A stretch of DNA of 64,000 nucleotides from Methanococcus maripaludis C5 (GCF_000016125.1 NC_009135.1:434001-498000); one strand, 5' to 3'; numbered from the stretch's first letter, positions 54,477 to 63,504 are shown. Translations and numbers: made by a program. The notes: generated by a model not told the origin, from the sequence alone.

Positions 54477-55085
54477 TTATAAATTATCGATTTTTATTTT
54501 ATTTTTTGTTAAATTGACCAATTTTTTAATTAATTCGTCTTCAAGTCCTTTTTTAACTTCCATATTGAATTTTACAACATCGGAATAGTTTTCATCAACA
54601 ATTTTTCCGAAATTTTCAACAATCTGTTTAACTTTTTGTATTTCAGAATAGTCAAATTCTGCTAAAATATGAACTTTTTCGAAAATCTCTAAGATTCCGC
54701 TTGAATTTACAACTTCGGTTGCAGTATCACTGTATGCTTTTACAAGTCCACCATATCCTAATTTAACTCCTCCAAAATACCTTGTAACAACGATAACTGT
54801 ATTTTGAAGATTTTTAAGTTCTATAACTTTGTAGATTGGTTTTCCGGCACTTCCTTGCGGTTCACCATCGTCATCATACTTCATTGCAAGGTTATTTTCA
54901 ATATCTACCCGATATGCAGAAACTTTATGATTTGCATCAGTGTGAATGGACTTAATTTCATTTATAAATTCTTTTGCTTCAATTTCGCTTTTTATGGGTT
55001 TTCCATAACCGATAAAGAGAGAACCTTTAAAAACCAGTTCAACTTTTGAAAATGATTTAAGGGTTCTATAGAACTCTTTTTGCAA
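54477..55085 (-). CDS. IMPACT/YigZ family protein (UPF0029)
   Basis: About 202 residues. YDDDGEPQGSAGKPIYKVIE and TRYFGGVKLGYGGLVKAY are the two conserved blocks of the IMPACT N-terminal domain, with HKVSAYR before them. A C-terminal EF-G-like domain (residues about 135-202) is typical of YigZ. The family is linked to translation regulation in bacteria and eukaryotes. The start is TTG at 55085 with GAGTGG before it; an in-frame GTG at 55094 overlaps that site. It lies between the S16 protease and cysS. Confidence 0.85.
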   Translation of the reverse strand: MQKEFYRTLKSFSKVELVFKGSLFIGYGKPIKSEIEAKEFINEIKSIHTDANHKVSAYRVDIENNLAMKYDDDGEPQGSAGKPIYKVIELKNLQNTVIVVTRYFGGVKLGYGGLVKAYSDTATEVVNSSGILEIFEKVHILAEFDYSEIQKVKQIVENFGKIVDENYSDVVKFNMEVKKGLEDELIKKLVNLTKNKIKIDNL

Positions 55086-55135
55086 AAATACCACTCAAAA
55101 TTAATTAAAATTTAATAAAATACTTTTTTTATAAA

Positions 55136-56566
55136 TTAAATGTTTATTTTTTTAAATATGGTTCCTTCTTTTGGATTATCTTCAATCAGGTAGCCTATAT
55201 TCTTTAAACCATCCCTTATTTTATCAGACATTTCGTAATTTTTCTGCAACCTTAAATCTGACCGCAGTTCAATTAAAAATTTAATAAATTCTTCATCATT
55301 TGATTCTGACGAGGTTTTAAAATAATTTTCAAATAATCCAAATATTTCGCCAACTATTTTAAAGAAATCAAATGCTTTTAGAAGTAAACCTTCACTTGGA
55401 GTTTCTACCAAACTTAAATACTTATTAACTCCATTAGAAACTTCAAATACGGATTTTAACGCTTCAACCGTGTTAAAATCTGAATTCATAGCTTCGTAAA
55501 AGTTATGTTTTGAATTTTTTAAAATATCATAGAGTAAAAATTCATTTTCACCCCATGCTCCAGATTTTTTAGATTTTTCAAGCGAAATTCTTATGTTTTC
55601 AATCACATTGTATATCTTTTCAAGATTATTTTTAACATGGGTCATTGATTCAGCAGTATAATCGATAGGACTTCTGTAATGCCTTTGAATAAAGAAAAAC
55701 CTCAAGATTTCAGGATCGTACTCTTTTGAAATATCTTCAATAGTTACAAAGTTTCCAAGTGACTTGCTCATTTTTTCTCCATTAACCATTACAAATCCAG
55801 TATGTAACCAGTAGTTAACCCAATCTTTTCCAGAATATGCAACACTTTGTGCAATTTCATTTTCGTGGTGTGGGAACGATAAATCCCGTCCTCCGCCATG
55901 TATGTCAAACTGTTTTCCAAGATATTTTGAGCTCATTGCAGAACATTCAATATGCCAGCCAGGCCTTCCTTCTCCAAAAGGACTTTCCCATTTAGGTTCT
56001 CTAGGCTTTGCAGTTTTCCAAAGTGCAAAATCTTCCGGATTTTTCTTTTTTTCAGACGTTTCGATTCTAACTCCTGAATATAAATCTTCTAAATTAATAT
56101 TGCTCAATTTTCCATAATTTTCAAATTTTTTAACTTCGAAATAAACGCCATTTTCAGTTTTATATGCAAAACCTTTTTCGATTAACTTTTCAATAAATGC
56201 TATGATTTCAGGGATGTGTTCAGTAACTTTTGGATAAATATCTGCAGGTTTTACTTTTAATGTGGCCATATCGTTTAGAAATACGTTTATAAATTGTTCA
56301 GAAAGTTCTTGTGGATTTTTTCCTTTTTCATTAGCTCTTTTAATAATTTTATCATCAATATCTGTAAAATTTATAACGAGATTTACAGTATATCCGATAT
56401 GTTCAAGATATCTTCGAATGATATCAAATGAAACATATGTTCTCCCGTGTCCAAAATGCGTGTGATCGTAGACTGTGGGGCCACAAACATACATTTTCAC
56501 TTCTTTTTCAGTTAATGGTTTAAATTCTTCTTCTTTTCTTGTGAGCGTGTTGTAAACTTTTAGCAT
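55136..56566 (-). CDS. cysS: Cysteinyl-tRNA synthetase
   Basis: A 476-residue class I synthetase. It has CGPTVYDHTHFGHGRTYVSFD (HIGH-type motif), HIECSAMS with cysteine-site zinc ligands, HHENEIAQS, and KMSKSLGNF (KMSKS motif). It charges tRNA-Cys directly, whereas many methanogens rely on the SepRS/SepCysS route. Its presence in Methanococcus is known. GGATGAT precedes the ATG at 56566; the frame opens 6 bases upstream. It begins 10 bases after the FAD dehydrogenase stop, so the two are probably co-transcribed. Confidence 0.95.
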   Translation of the reverse strand: MLKVYNTLTRKEEEFKPLTEKEVKMYVCGPTVYDHTHFGHGRTYVSFDIIRRYLEHIGYTVNLVINFTDIDDKIIKRANEKGKNPQELSEQFINVFLNDMATLKVKPADIYPKVTEHIPEIIAFIEKLIEKGFAYKTENGVYFEVKKFENYGKLSNINLEDLYSGVRIETSEKKKNPEDFALWKTAKPREPKWESPFGEGRPGWHIECSAMSSKYLGKQFDIHGGGRDLSFPHHENEIAQSVAYSGKDWVNYWLHTGFVMVNGEKMSKSLGNFVTIEDISKEYDPEILRFFFIQRHYRSPIDYTAESMTHVKNNLEKIYNVIENIRISLEKSKKSGAWGENEFLLYDILKNSKHNFYEAMNSDFNTVEALKSVFEVSNGVNKYLSLVETPSEGLLLKAFDFFKIVGEIFGLFENYFKTSSESNDEEFIKFLIELRSDLRLQKNYEMSDKIRDGLKNIGYLIEDNPKEGTIFKKINI

Positions 56567-56576
56567 AATCATCCCA

Positions 56577-58028
56577 TTATTCCATAGTTTCTATTTTGTC
56601 CTGCCAATTGGCAGATTCGTCATTAAATGTATCTTCAAATCCTTCTTTTTTAAGAATTCCGCGAGCTGCAAGGATTCCTGTTGCACAAGCATTTGTAACA
56701 TCTCTTGAAAGGCCTGCTCCATCTCCCGCAACAAAAATGTCAGAAACACTAGTTTCCAAATCACTATTTACATTTGTTTTCATTGCATAGTACTTAATTT
56801 CCGGTGCATATAATAATGTATGGTCATCAGAAACACCCGGAATTACTTTATCGAGTTTTTCAAGTCCTTCGATTATATTTGTAACAATTCGGTGAGGTAG
56901 TGCCATTGCGATATCTCCAGGCGTAATCTGTTTCAATGTTGGATCAAAACTGCTTTTTTTGAGCCTATCCCAGGTGCTACGCCTTCCTCGTTTTAAGTCA
57001 CCCAAACGTTGTAAAAGTGGTTTTCCACCACCAAGAGTTGTTGTAAGTTTTGCAATACTTTTTCCATAACTTGTTGTGTTTTCAACAGGTTCGGTAAGTT
57101 CAATTCTTGTTAAAAACGAAAAGTTTGTGTTTTCACTCTTTTTATCTGCCATTGAGTGTCCGTTTACTCCGACAATATCCCCATAATTTTCTTCGACTAC
57201 AAAGCCGTATGGATTTGTACAAAACGTTCTAACGAAATCATCGTAGGTATTTGTGTAAATATGAAATTTAGGGTCGTGATTTATTTCGGTAATTGATTCC
57301 ATGATTATTGATGGAACTTCAACCCTTACTCCAACATCGATTGGTCCGTGATTTGCCTTTAAACCGATTTTTTCGGAAATTTTTAAAAACCAGTCTGCGT
57401 TTCCCCGTCCTGGAGCAACAATTATATATTTTGTTTTAATTAGTTCTCCTTTTCCAAAATTATTTACAAATACTTTATTTTTTTCAAATTCCAAAACTTC
57501 AGTATTCAATAAAAATGAAATTCCCCTATTTTGAAGTGTATTTTTGATGTTATTGATCAAATGTTTTGTATGGTCCGACCCAATATGTCTTTGGATAATT
57601 GGAATAAATCTAACCCCATTTTGTGCAGAACGCCTTTGAAGTGATTTTATTTTTTCAAAAGATCCTTTTGAAAGCTTTTTTGGGCCGCCGTGGGTCAGAA
57701 AGATTTTATCCACTTCAAAAATAAGTTGCCATGCGTAATTTTCGTCATCAGTTAAATCAAATAAATTTCCACCAATATCAGGTCTTAAATTCAGGGTTCC
57801 GTCACTCAAACCGCCTGCACCACCAACCCCATACATAATTTGGCATGGTTCGCATTTTATGCATTTTTTAAGTTTATCTGCGGCACAATATCTATCTAAA
57901 ACATCTTTTCCCTTATCAATTACCAGAGTTTTTAGTTTATCATATTTTGATAATTCATATGCTGCAAAAAGGCCTGCAGGACCTGCTCCAATGATAACAA
58001 CGTCAAAATAATTCTCTAAATTTTCCAT
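56577..58028 (-). CDS. FAD-dependent dehydrogenase, COG2509 type
   Basis: A 483-residue flavoprotein. The N-terminal IIGAGPAGLFAAYELSK is a GxGxxG nucleotide-binding motif, and VAGDGAGLSRDVTNACATGILAA near the end is the second FAD contact. A cysteine pair lies early (CIKCEPC), followed by GVGGAGGLSDGTLNL. These match archaeal uncharacterised FAD dehydrogenases of COG2509. The two cysteines could form a redox pair or metal site. The substrate is unknown. Its promoter region is shared with the tRNA-Ala gene upstream in the opposite direction. Confidence 0.75.
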   Translation of the reverse strand: MENLENYFDVVIIGAGPAGLFAAYELSKYDKLKTLVIDKGKDVLDRYCAADKLKKCIKCEPCQIMYGVGGAGGLSDGTLNLRPDIGGNLFDLTDDENYAWQLIFEVDKIFLTHGGPKKLSKGSFEKIKSLQRRSAQNGVRFIPIIQRHIGSDHTKHLINNIKNTLQNRGISFLLNTEVLEFEKNKVFVNNFGKGELIKTKYIIVAPGRGNADWFLKISEKIGLKANHGPIDVGVRVEVPSIIMESITEINHDPKFHIYTNTYDDFVRTFCTNPYGFVVEENYGDIVGVNGHSMADKKSENTNFSFLTRIELTEPVENTTSYGKSIAKLTTTLGGGKPLLQRLGDLKRGRRSTWDRLKKSSFDPTLKQITPGDIAMALPHRIVTNIIEGLEKLDKVIPGVSDDHTLLYAPEIKYYAMKTNVNSDLETSVSDIFVAGDGAGLSRDVTNACATGILAARGILKKEGFEDTFNDESANWQDKIETME

Positions 58029-58121
58029 AAAACTACCTTTGAATTATTTTTCAAAAAGACAGTATAAATTTATTTTTTTAGGGAGTTTTATAATTTTTTA
58101 AAAGAATTATGAATAGGAATA

Positions 58122-58130
58122 TTTATATAC
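58122..58130 (+). promoter_or_regulatory. TATA box of tRNA-Ala
   Basis: TTTATATAC preceded by AGGAATA lies about 30 bases before the tRNA 5' end, the spacing expected of an archaeal promoter. Confidence 0.65.
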
Positions 58131-58158
58131 TAAAAACAGTCAAAAATTAAGCTGAATT

Positions 58159-58232
58159 GGGCTGATAGCTCAGACTGGGAGAGTACCGCATTGGCTATGC
58201 GGAAGCCGCGGGTTCAAATCCCGCTCAGTCCA
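58159..58232 (+). tRNA. tRNA-Ala(GGC)
   Basis: A full cloverleaf. The acceptor stem GGGCTGA/TCAGTCC includes the G3:U70 wobble that is the alanine identity element. The anticodon stem is CCGCA/TGCGG with loop TTGGCTA, so the anticodon is GGC. The T stem GCGGG/CCCGC with loop TTCAAAT is perfect. The discriminator is A; the following CCT shows that CCA is not encoded. It is a single tRNA with its own TATA box, divergent from the FAD dehydrogenase gene. Confidence 0.97.
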
Positions 58233-58253
58233 CCTAATTTATTTTAAAATGGT

Positions 58254-59222
58254 TTAATCTTTCCAGTAGTCTCTTTTAAAAATTTCAGAATTGTCTGCAA
58301 GTTCACTCGGGAAAGGTTCGAAATACGTCTGTTTTTTTAAATAATCAACATTAAATCTAATAACCCATGATTTTAAAAGAATTATTGGTACACAAAGACA
58401 ATCCAGTTCATTATGGTATCTTTGAAGTGAATCGATGAAGAGCGATTTTTCATCTTTTGAAAGTTTATTGGATATGTATCCAAAAATATGCATGAGAACA
58501 TTAATATTTGATCCAATCGATGAAGGCCTTTTTAAAAGTAATTGAAGATGTTTTTCGTAAATTTTTATAATTTTATCAAAATTTTTGTTATGGTTTCCAA
58601 CAGTATTTCCAAGGAAATCTTTTTGTTTTTGATTGTATGCCATAAATAGGAATTTATTGTTTGTATGAAATTCAACCAGTTCTTTTATAGATTCAGACTC
58701 TTTAACTTCCTTAAAATCTTTTATTGTATATAATTTGGTTAAAAAATGGTCCTTTATTCGTTTATTTCGAAGGCGTGATTCTTCTTCAATTGGAATATTC
58801 GAATAACGATTTAAAACTTCATTTCCAAAGAAACCTGTCGTTTTTTGATTTGCAGGGTTTCCTTTTGGAGTATAAACCTTAACGTTTTTTATTCCGCAGG
58901 AGGGAGATTTGTGTTTTAATATTGCGCCATCGATATTTTCAATCGAATCTAAAAAATCAGACGAAAATTGCATAATTTCTGAAGTGTAATTCTTATAGGT
59001 AATATTTTGAACAAATTCAAATTTTCCATTTTCAAAAACAATTTTTAATGAATTTCTCGGAATTGAAAGCCCTATTTCAACTTCAGGGCATACTGAAACG
59101 TAGTTAAAATATTTTTTAGTATTTTTAACAAAATAGCTTGAAATCATCTGCCCGTCGTATCTACATCGCCCATGTTCAATGCATTTACTGATTAAAACAT
59201 CCGGTTTTTTGAAATTTCTCAT
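58254..59222 (-). CDS. DUF523-DUF1722 fusion protein
   Basis: A 322-residue two-domain protein. The N-terminal 150 residues are DUF523-like (LISKCIEHGRCRYDGQ, CPEVEIGLSIPR, GAILKHKSPSCGI) with conserved cysteines at the C-x-H, CPE and SPSCG positions, which may bind an iron-sulfur cluster. The C-terminal part is DUF1722/YbgA-like (KELVEFHTNNKFLFMAYNQ, PFPSELA). Some DUF523 proteins have been linked to thiouracil desulfuration in bacteria; that role here is uncertain. GGTGAAATT precedes the ATG. Confidence 0.75.
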   Translation of the reverse strand: MRNFKKPDVLISKCIEHGRCRYDGQMISSYFVKNTKKYFNYVSVCPEVEIGLSIPRNSLKIVFENGKFEFVQNITYKNYTSEIMQFSSDFLDSIENIDGAILKHKSPSCGIKNVKVYTPKGNPANQKTTGFFGNEVLNRYSNIPIEEESRLRNKRIKDHFLTKLYTIKDFKEVKESESIKELVEFHTNNKFLFMAYNQKQKDFLGNTVGNHNKNFDKIIKIYEKHLQLLLKRPSSIGSNINVLMHIFGYISNKLSKDEKSLFIDSLQRYHNELDCLCVPIILLKSWVIRFNVDYLKKQTYFEPFPSELADNSEIFKRDYWKD

Positions 59223-59286
59223 AATTTCACCAAAAATTTCAAAAATTGGTAAAAATAGTTAAAATTAGCTAGTTAATAAAAAGAAG

Positions 59287-60489
59287 TTAAATCAAATTTA
59301 AATTACTTTCTAGGTTTCTTCGAATCCTGTCCTTAATCCAGAGTGAAATCCTATCCCTGTCAACGCTATACATTTCCATTTTTGGAATAATTACTCTTGA
59401 AACATCGATTTCAGTTTTATTTAATTTAACAGTTATGATTTTATCAAAACCGTGCTGTTTCAATGTCTCTTTAACTGTTTCAATGTCTTTGTTAAGATTT
59501 AGTTTTGCATTATTGGGCATATCTTCGATATGTATTTCATTTTTAAATGTGTACCACTTTTTGTGCGCTCTTTTTAGCCTTTCGTAACTTATTCTCCTTA
59601 CAATATCTCCTCGGTTTGTATCTTCTCTTGCCCCATGGATTTGTGTTGCCCTGCTCTGTGCAACTTCTGTTAATGCCCTTAAAACAGCAATTTCTGGATG
59701 TAAATGGCATCCAACGCCCATGCATAAAAGTGCAGGGTCTTTCAATACGTCATCATCGGAAATTGCAGCAACTGTCGGGATTCCTACTTCACTTGTTAGA
59801 TCTTTTAATATTATGTTTATTTTTGCTTTTTTAAATTTTTCAAGGAGTTCAAAAATTAGTGGATTTTTCGCGTTTTCCACATTTAATTTTCTGTACGTGT
59901 TTTTTGAAAGTTCTGAAATACTCCACGCATCTCTTTCGATTACTTCAAGCATTCCGTGAAAAACTGCTTCTTCTTCAGAGTTTCCAGATGCAAGACCATT
60001 GGTATTACTTCTAAATAGTTTTTTTCCGTCATGAGGGTGAACAACACTGTTTATTGGAACATCAAAGGTTTTGCCGCTGATAATATCTTTTCCGAGTACC
60101 CATTCAATTCCATCAGTATCAATATGTTCTGCACTTTTTCCACCGGGAATAATTAAATCATCCAAATTTACGGGGTTTTCAGGTTCTTTTGAAAGTTCAA
60201 GTTTTGAATTTTCATCAAATTCCGCAGAATACCGTTCAATTGCTTCCATTGTGGATGAAACTTTTGCCTGAATTTCAGTAGCGCCTTTTCCAGCGTATAC
60301 GCTGATTGCACCATCTTTTGCAGATGGCCTGATCGATGAAAAAACAGGAATTCCAATTCTATCGAGCCCATCAATTCTCGCAGTTCTCGTAACGCCGATT
60401 TCTTTTATTATCGGTTCTATTTTTTCAAAAGTTTCCTCAGGAGTGCAGATTCTGTAAGCTGCAAGGGTGTAATTAATGTCATCTTCCAT
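59287..60489 (-). CDS. ycaO: YcaO-domain protein, probable McrA thioglycine synthase
   Basis: A 400-residue YcaO protein. The domain covers most of the length: ATEIQAKVSSTMEAIERYSAE, SGNSEEEAVFHGMLEVIERDAWSISE and ALTEVAQSRATQIHGAREDTNR hold the ATP- and Mg-binding glutamates and arginine/glutamine of the family. In methanogens a YcaO with TfuA activates the backbone amide of a glycine in McrA and installs thioamide sulfur. tfuA is not adjacent here (2919-3563). The ATG at 60489 has AGTGAT upstream. Function is by family, not proven for this gene. Confidence 0.85.
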   Translation of the reverse strand: MEDDINYTLAAYRICTPEETFEKIEPIIKEIGVTRTARIDGLDRIGIPVFSSIRPSAKDGAISVYAGKGATEIQAKVSSTMEAIERYSAEFDENSKLELSKEPENPVNLDDLIIPGGKSAEHIDTDGIEWVLGKDIISGKTFDVPINSVVHPHDGKKLFRSNTNGLASGNSEEEAVFHGMLEVIERDAWSISELSKNTYRKLNVENAKNPLIFELLEKFKKAKINIILKDLTSEVGIPTVAAISDDDVLKDPALLCMGVGCHLHPEIAVLRALTEVAQSRATQIHGAREDTNRGDIVRRISYERLKRAHKKWYTFKNEIHIEDMPNNAKLNLNKDIETVKETLKQHGFDKIITVKLNKTEIDVSRVIIPKMEMYSVDRDRISLWIKDRIRRNLESNLNLI

Positions 60490-60511
60490 GTTATCACTTA
60501 AGTTGGTAAGA

Positions 60512-60817
60512 TTAAATTGATTTAATTTCCTTTTTTAAAATTTTTACAATATCATCTTTTGTTTTATCTGGTATAAGTACTGTTTTTTGTGCTGAAGTAG
60601 TTCCCGAATTTATCAATATTTCACTTTTAAAAATTCCCTTTAAAAATTTCATGATTGCTTTATTTGCTTTGCCTTCAATTGGCTGTTCTTTAATTCTTAT
60701 TTCTATTCTTTTACGCCATTCATTAATTTTTCCAATTTCATTTTTTTTAGCGTTTGTAGTAACTTCGATATCAATTAAAATTCCTTTTTCTGATTCTTTG
60801 ACTATTTTCTCAATCAA
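60512..60817 (-). CDS. DUF167/YggU family protein
   Basis: A 101-residue protein with the YggU/DUF167 layout: IDIEVTTNAKKNEIGKINEWRKRIEIRIKEQPIEGKANKAIMKFLKGIF, where the pattern PxxGKANxAxxxFL is diagnostic. Function unknown; a structural link to RNA or ubiquitin-like folds has been suggested for the family. The start is TTG at 60817 with GGTGG upstream. It is the first gene of the leftward pair with ycaO, 22 bases apart, divergent from hdrC. Confidence 0.8.
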   Translation of the reverse strand: MIEKIVKESEKGILIDIEVTTNAKKNEIGKINEWRKRIEIRIKEQPIEGKANKAIMKFLKGIFKSEILINSGTTSAQKTVLIPDKTKDDIVKILKKEIKSI

Positions 60818-60866
60818 AATACCACCGTCTTAGATAATATTCGAATTTCTACTAAAAATACTAAGG

Positions 60867-60886
60867 TATTATACTCGAGTATAATA
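60867..60886. promoter_or_regulatory. Perfect 20-bp palindrome between DUF167 and hdrC
   Basis: TATTATACTCGAGTATAATA is a perfect palindrome about 63 bases before the hdrC start, adjoining TATA-like sequence (TATAATATAT). It is a strong operator candidate. Another self-complementary CCTCGAGG lies at 60933-60940, overlapping the hdrC ribosome site. Confidence 0.6.
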
Positions 60887-60948
60887 TATGATATCGATTA
60901 CCAATAAATATATTATATATAAACCAAAGTATCCTCGAGGTGTTAAGG

Positions 60949-61503
60949 ATGATGAAAGCTGAAGAGTTGAACAAAGGTTTTGTGAACGAAATCATTGAAG
61001 CTGGAACTCCGGTTCCTGGAGAAAAAGAAGTAGCTTCATTAAAATCATGCTACCAGTGCGGTACCTGTACAGGAAGCTGCCCAAGTGGTAGAAGAACTGC
61101 ATACAGGACAAGAAAAGTAATAAGGCAGGCATTACTTGGTATAGACAGTGTTTTAGATAGTGACGACATCTGGAAATGTACAACCTGTTACACCTGCTAT
61201 GAAAGATGCCCAAGAGATGTTAAAGTAACTGAAATCATTAAAACAATCAGAAACTTGGCAGCTAAAAAAGGAAACATGGCAACCCCCCACAAAATGACCG
61301 CAGTATATGTTTTAAAAGCTGGTCACGCAGTACCTGCAAACGACGATACAGCAAAATTAAGAAAATCAATCGGTCTAGCTGAAAAAGCGCCAATTGCACA
61401 ATTCAGCCAAAAAGACATGGATGAAATAAGAACAATTGCTAAAAACTTAAAATTCGATGAATTAATCGGATTTGACTGGAAAACAATGGGTTTAAAACAA
61501 TAA
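60949..61503 (+). CDS. hdrC: CoB-CoM heterodisulfide reductase subunit C
   Basis: A protein of about 184 residues. It holds two 4Fe-4S motifs: CYQCGTCTGSCP and CTTCYTCYERCP. It transfers electrons between HdrA and HdrB in the heterodisulfide reductase complex that regenerates coenzymes M and B in the last step of methanogenesis. GAGGTG at 60937-60942 is the ribosome site; ATG at 60949 is used and the next ATG at 60952 is an alternative. It lies 34 bases upstream of the hdrB start. The codons look optimised for high expression. Confidence 0.95.
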   Translation: MMKAEELNKGFVNEIIEAGTPVPGEKEVASLKSCYQCGTCTGSCPSGRRTAYRTRKVIRQALLGIDSVLDSDDIWKCTTCYTCYERCPRDVKVTEIIKTIRNLAAKKGNMATPHKMTAVYVLKAGHAVPANDDTAKLRKSIGLAEKAPIAQFSQKDMDEIRTIAKNLKFDELIGFDWKTMGLKQ

Positions 61504-61537
61504 TTTACGAATTTCATAATTTAAGATGGTGATATTG

Positions 61538-62419
61538 ATGAAATACGCGTTTTTCCTTGGATGTATCATGCCAAACAGGTACGCTGGTGTTGAATCAGCT
61601 ACAAGAACAGTAATGGAAAAATTAGGTGTGGAATTAGTTGACATGCCTGGTGCATCATGCTGTCCAGCTCCAGGGGTATTTGGTTCATTTGACCAAAAAA
61701 CCTGGTTAACATTGGCTGCAAGAAACTTAGTAATCGCAGAAGAAATGGGAACTGACATAGTTACCGTATGTAATGGATGCTACGGTTCATTATACGAAGC
61801 TGCACACATGTTACACGAAAATAAAGAAGCTTTAGCAATGGTAAATGAACAGCTCAAAGAAGTTGGAAAAGAATACAAAGGAACTGTTCACGTAAGACAC
61901 TTCGCTGAATTAATCTACAACGATCTTGGTGTAGATAAAATCAGAGAAAACGTTGTAAAACCATTAAGTGTAAACATTGGAGTTCACTACGGATGCCACT
62001 TTTTAAAACCAACTTCAGCAAAAGGTTTGGGTGGTGCTGAAAACCCAACCATGCTAGACGAACTCGTTGAAGCAACAGGTGCTAAATCAGTAGCTTACAA
62101 AGACAAAATGATGTGTTGCGGTGCAGGTGGTGGTGTAAGGGCTAAAGAATTAGACCTTGCATTAAGCATGACACAAGAAAAAATCGAAAACATGTTGGCA
62201 GTAGGTGCTGACGCTACAGTTAACGTATGCCCATTTTGCCAGTTACAATTTGACAGAGGGCAAGTTGAAATCAAAGAAAAATTGGGCAAAGAATATGGAT
62301 TCCCTGTTGTACACTTATCACAACTTTTAGGTCTTGCAATGGGTATGGAGCCAAAAGATGTGGCTTTGGACGTAAACTTTATTTCCCCAGAACCATTACT
62401 CCAAAAATTAGGATACTAA
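61538..62419 (+). CDS. hdrB: CoB-CoM heterodisulfide reductase subunit B
   Basis: A 293-residue protein with two CCG domains. The first has [13 protein letters not shown] and [16 protein letters not shown]; the second has [12 protein letters not shown] and [12 protein letters not shown]. These cysteines bind the noncubane 4Fe-4S clusters at which CoM-S-S-CoB is reduced. GGTGAT precedes the ATG at 61538; the frame opens at 61526. hdrA is not in the window. Methanococcus is known to carry two hdrCB pairs; this is one of them, with a regulator gene next to it. Confidence 0.96.
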   Translation: MKYAFFLGCIMPNRYAGVESATRTVMEKLGVELVDMPGASCCPAPGVFGSFDQKTWLTLAARNLVIAEEMGTDIVTVCNGCYGSLYEAAHMLHENKEALAMVNEQLKEVGKEYKGTVHVRHFAELIYNDLGVDKIRENVVKPLSVNIGVHYGCHFLKPTSAKGLGGAENPTMLDELVEATGAKSVAYKDKMMCCGAGGGVRAKELDLALSMTQEKIENMLAVGADATVNVCPFCQLQFDRGQVEIKEKLGKEYGFPVVHLSQLLGLAMGMEPKDVALDVNFISPEPLLQKLGY

Positions 62420-62420
62420 A

Positions 62421-62445
62421 TCCTTTTTTGCATTTTCTTTTTTTT
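62421..62445 (+). terminator. T-rich terminator after hdrB
   Basis: TCCTTTTTTGCATTTTCTTT followed by TTTTT lies directly after the hdrB stop and includes two long T-runs. Confidence 0.55.
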
Positions 62446-62465
62446 AAAAATGAACATATGGAAAT

Positions 62466-63275
62466 TTAAGAAAACATTGGCTGTTCATATGAATCAGTCG
62501 TTTTTGATGCATTTAAAAGAGTGTAGCTTATTTTATTTTTGTCAACCGTTTTTATTATTTTTTCGGCCATTTTTCCAGTAATTATCGCAATAACATCACA
62601 ACCCCTGTTGCATGCAGAAACAATTCCCTCAGAGACTGCAAATCTAATATCTGGATGGATTTCAAGTTTATTTACTATAACTGTTCCAACAGTTCCTGCA
62701 GTTGCAACCACTGCATCAGGATATTCTTCAAAAGTACTTTTTACAATATCATAGTCGACGTTTCTAGATCCTCCCATCACTTCAGAAGGAATTTTTAAAA
62801 AGATAACTTTCCCATTTTGAACGTCAATGTGGCCCTGAATTTCATGAATTGCAACATCTTCTCCCGAATTCCCACCGTAAAATACTTTTGCAGTTGCATC
62901 AGATTCAATATTTTTTGAAACATATATAACTCCCTTTTTCATATATACTCCAACAGTTTCTCCAGGATTTACGTTTTCACTAGCAATTGCGGGCCATACG
63001 TCTTTATAACGGTATAAGTTTTGATTTACATCGTTTAAATAATTTTTAAAGTCTGAAATCCATGTTTTTAACGAAGCCATACCTTTTTCGGTTATTACGT
63101 ATTCCCCTCTTCCTCTATTTTTAATCTGTTCTTCTCTTATGAGGTTTCGCATATGTTCTGAAACTCCTTGAACAGTTATACCCAATATGTCTGCGATTTC
63201 TTTCTGTTTAATATGGGGCTGTTTTCTAACAACTTCTGAAAGTATTTGAAATTCTGTAATATTCCTTTTTTTCAT
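62466..63275 (-). CDS. COG1497-type winged-helix regulator
   Basis: A 269-residue protein. The N-terminal 80 residues are a winged helix (QKEIADILGITVQGVSEHMRNLIREEQI, with RGRGEYVITEKG as wing). The C-terminal 190 residues are an uncharacterised domain with glycine-rich turns (FYGGNSGEDVAI, VVATAGTVGTVIVNK, GCDVIAIITGKM), perhaps a ligand sensor. It matches archaeal predicted regulators of COG1497. It is convergent with hdrB and may regulate hdrCB or itself. A perfect inverted repeat lies 74-93 bases upstream of its start. The ligand is unknown. Confidence 0.75.
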   Translation of the reverse strand: MKKRNITEFQILSEVVRKQPHIKQKEIADILGITVQGVSEHMRNLIREEQIKNRGRGEYVITEKGMASLKTWISDFKNYLNDVNQNLYRYKDVWPAIASENVNPGETVGVYMKKGVIYVSKNIESDATAKVFYGGNSGEDVAIHEIQGHIDVQNGKVIFLKIPSEVMGGSRNVDYDIVKSTFEEYPDAVVATAGTVGTVIVNKLEIHPDIRFAVSEGIVSACNRGCDVIAIITGKMAEKIIKTVDKNKISYTLLNASKTTDSYEQPMFS

Positions 63276-63348
63276 AAATCCACCATAAAGCCCTTATCAA
63301 AATAACTTTAATAACTATATGAAATCGGCTAGTATATATACTTTTGAC

Positions 63349-63368
63349 GTTAATCTTCAAAGATTAAC
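63349..63368. promoter_or_regulatory. Perfect inverted repeat upstream of the COG1497 regulator
   Basis: GTTAATCTT, two bases, AAGATTAAC: 9-base perfect arms. It lies just upstream of a minus-strand TATA-like element (AGTATATATAC at about 63331-63341). It is a candidate autoregulatory operator. Confidence 0.5.
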
Positions 63369-63504
63369 TTTAATTTGAATCCCAAACAGAATTTTAAAAA
63401 TACTATAATTTAATATAATAATATAAGAAAACTTTAGCTTTAAATTAAATTTAGTAAATTAGAAAAAAGATGAATATCAAAACTTTATTCTATTTAAAAT
63501 AAAA

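Noticed and set aside
58159-58232. Integration site at the tRNA-Ala gene
   Set aside because: No integrase gene and no duplicate of the tRNA 3' end were noticed in the flanking sequence.
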